Assembly: GCF_001583415.1 (NCBI RefSeq)
Contig: NZ_CP014475.1
Span: 1,984,001 to 2,048,000, forward strand
DNA: 64,000 nucleotides
Reading direction: 5' to 3'
Source of the DNA: Mycolicibacterium phlei
GTDB lineage: Bacteria > Actinomycetota > Actinomycetes > Mycobacteriales > Mycobacteriaceae
Shown: positions 63,992 through 64,000 of the stretch, piece by piece
Layout: every line of letters begins with the position of its first letter
Numbering within the stretch: the stretch's first letter is position 1
Notes under the pieces: generated by a model
Databases searched by the model: none
Seen by the model: only the letters and a program-made list of their open reading frames with translations
Told to the model about the DNA's origin: nothing
Position numbers and translations under genes: made by a program

Positions 63992-64000
63992 ATCCAGGGC

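Overview
The window is strongly GC-rich, densely coding, and uses many GTG starts with ATGA/GTGA stop-start overlaps. From about 16.3 kb to the right end it carries, in order, ligB, cyp136, a TetR/SDR pair, dinP, a TetR/FMN-reductase pair, nrdH-nrdI-nrdE, a TetR/Baeyer-Villiger monooxygenase pair, nrdF2, adhC, fecB, ctaD and serB2. That is the gene order remembered for Mycobacterium tuberculosis Rv3062 to Rv3042c, read in the opposite direction. The host is therefore a mycobacterium. The large catabolic content suggests an environmental (Mycolicibacterium-type) species rather than a tubercle bacillus. No rRNA, tRNA, CRISPR array, phage or IS element was seen.

1-16.3 kb: a catabolic region not belonging to that conserved block. 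It holds an SDR/aldehyde dehydrogenase pair; an operon for a Rieske oxygenase, a hotdog thioesterase and a FadD19-like CoA ligase; a divergent five-gene operon (Baeyer-Villiger-type monooxygenase, alpha/beta hydrolase, APH-fold phosphotransferase, SnoaL-like protein, F420-type LLM oxidoreductase); an orphan acyl-CoA carboxyltransferase diverging from an LLM oxidoreductase and a P450; and an MHS-type transporter. Three divergent intergenic regions of this cluster contain four copies of one 19-bp direct-repeat motif (consensus TRCTGWAnnnnnTACNGTA). This suggests a single regulator and one pathway, probably oxidative ring opening and CoA activation of a cyclic alcohol or ketone, terpenoid or steroid.

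16.3-33.9 kb: DNA ligase LigB, a membrane-anchored sulfite-oxidase-fold molybdoenzyme, an SDR, a phosphotransferase, a TauE/SafE permease, a PAS-ANTAR regulator, a stand-alone LeuA regulatory-domain protein preceded by a 13-codon Leu/Val leader peptide and hairpin, CYP136 with its TetR/SDR neighbours, a TetR-dinP-AAA ATPase operon, an FMN reductase, and the class Ib ribonucleotide reductase genes nrdHIE behind paired NrdR-like boxes. nrdF2 at 43.3 kb has matching boxes with identical spacing.

33.9-40.6 kb: a block absent from the remembered M. tuberculosis order. Its core is a six-gene operon (secreted MTB12-like protein, ABC ATPase, ABC permease, methyltransferase, SufR-like Fe-S-type regulator, cupin) preceded by two abutting IdeR-type iron boxes. 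40.6-44.3 kb: TetR, a canonical Baeyer-Villiger monooxygenase and nrdF2. 44.4-48.7 kb: a second inserted block with a secreted protein, a frameshifted sensor kinase, a receiver-only protein, a NarL-type regulator and a bicupin. 48.8-58 kb: adhC, then a TetR-controlled dipeptide/opine-type ABC importer with an isochorismatase-fold hydrolase and a metallo-beta-lactamase-fold lactonase. 58-64 kb: fecB, ctaD, serB2 and a MocR/PdxR-type regulator.

Intergenic spaces hold a family of about 62-bp imperfect palindromes (five copies, four of them arranged as two inward-facing pairs), long perfect hairpins between convergent genes, and several palindromic TetR-type operators.
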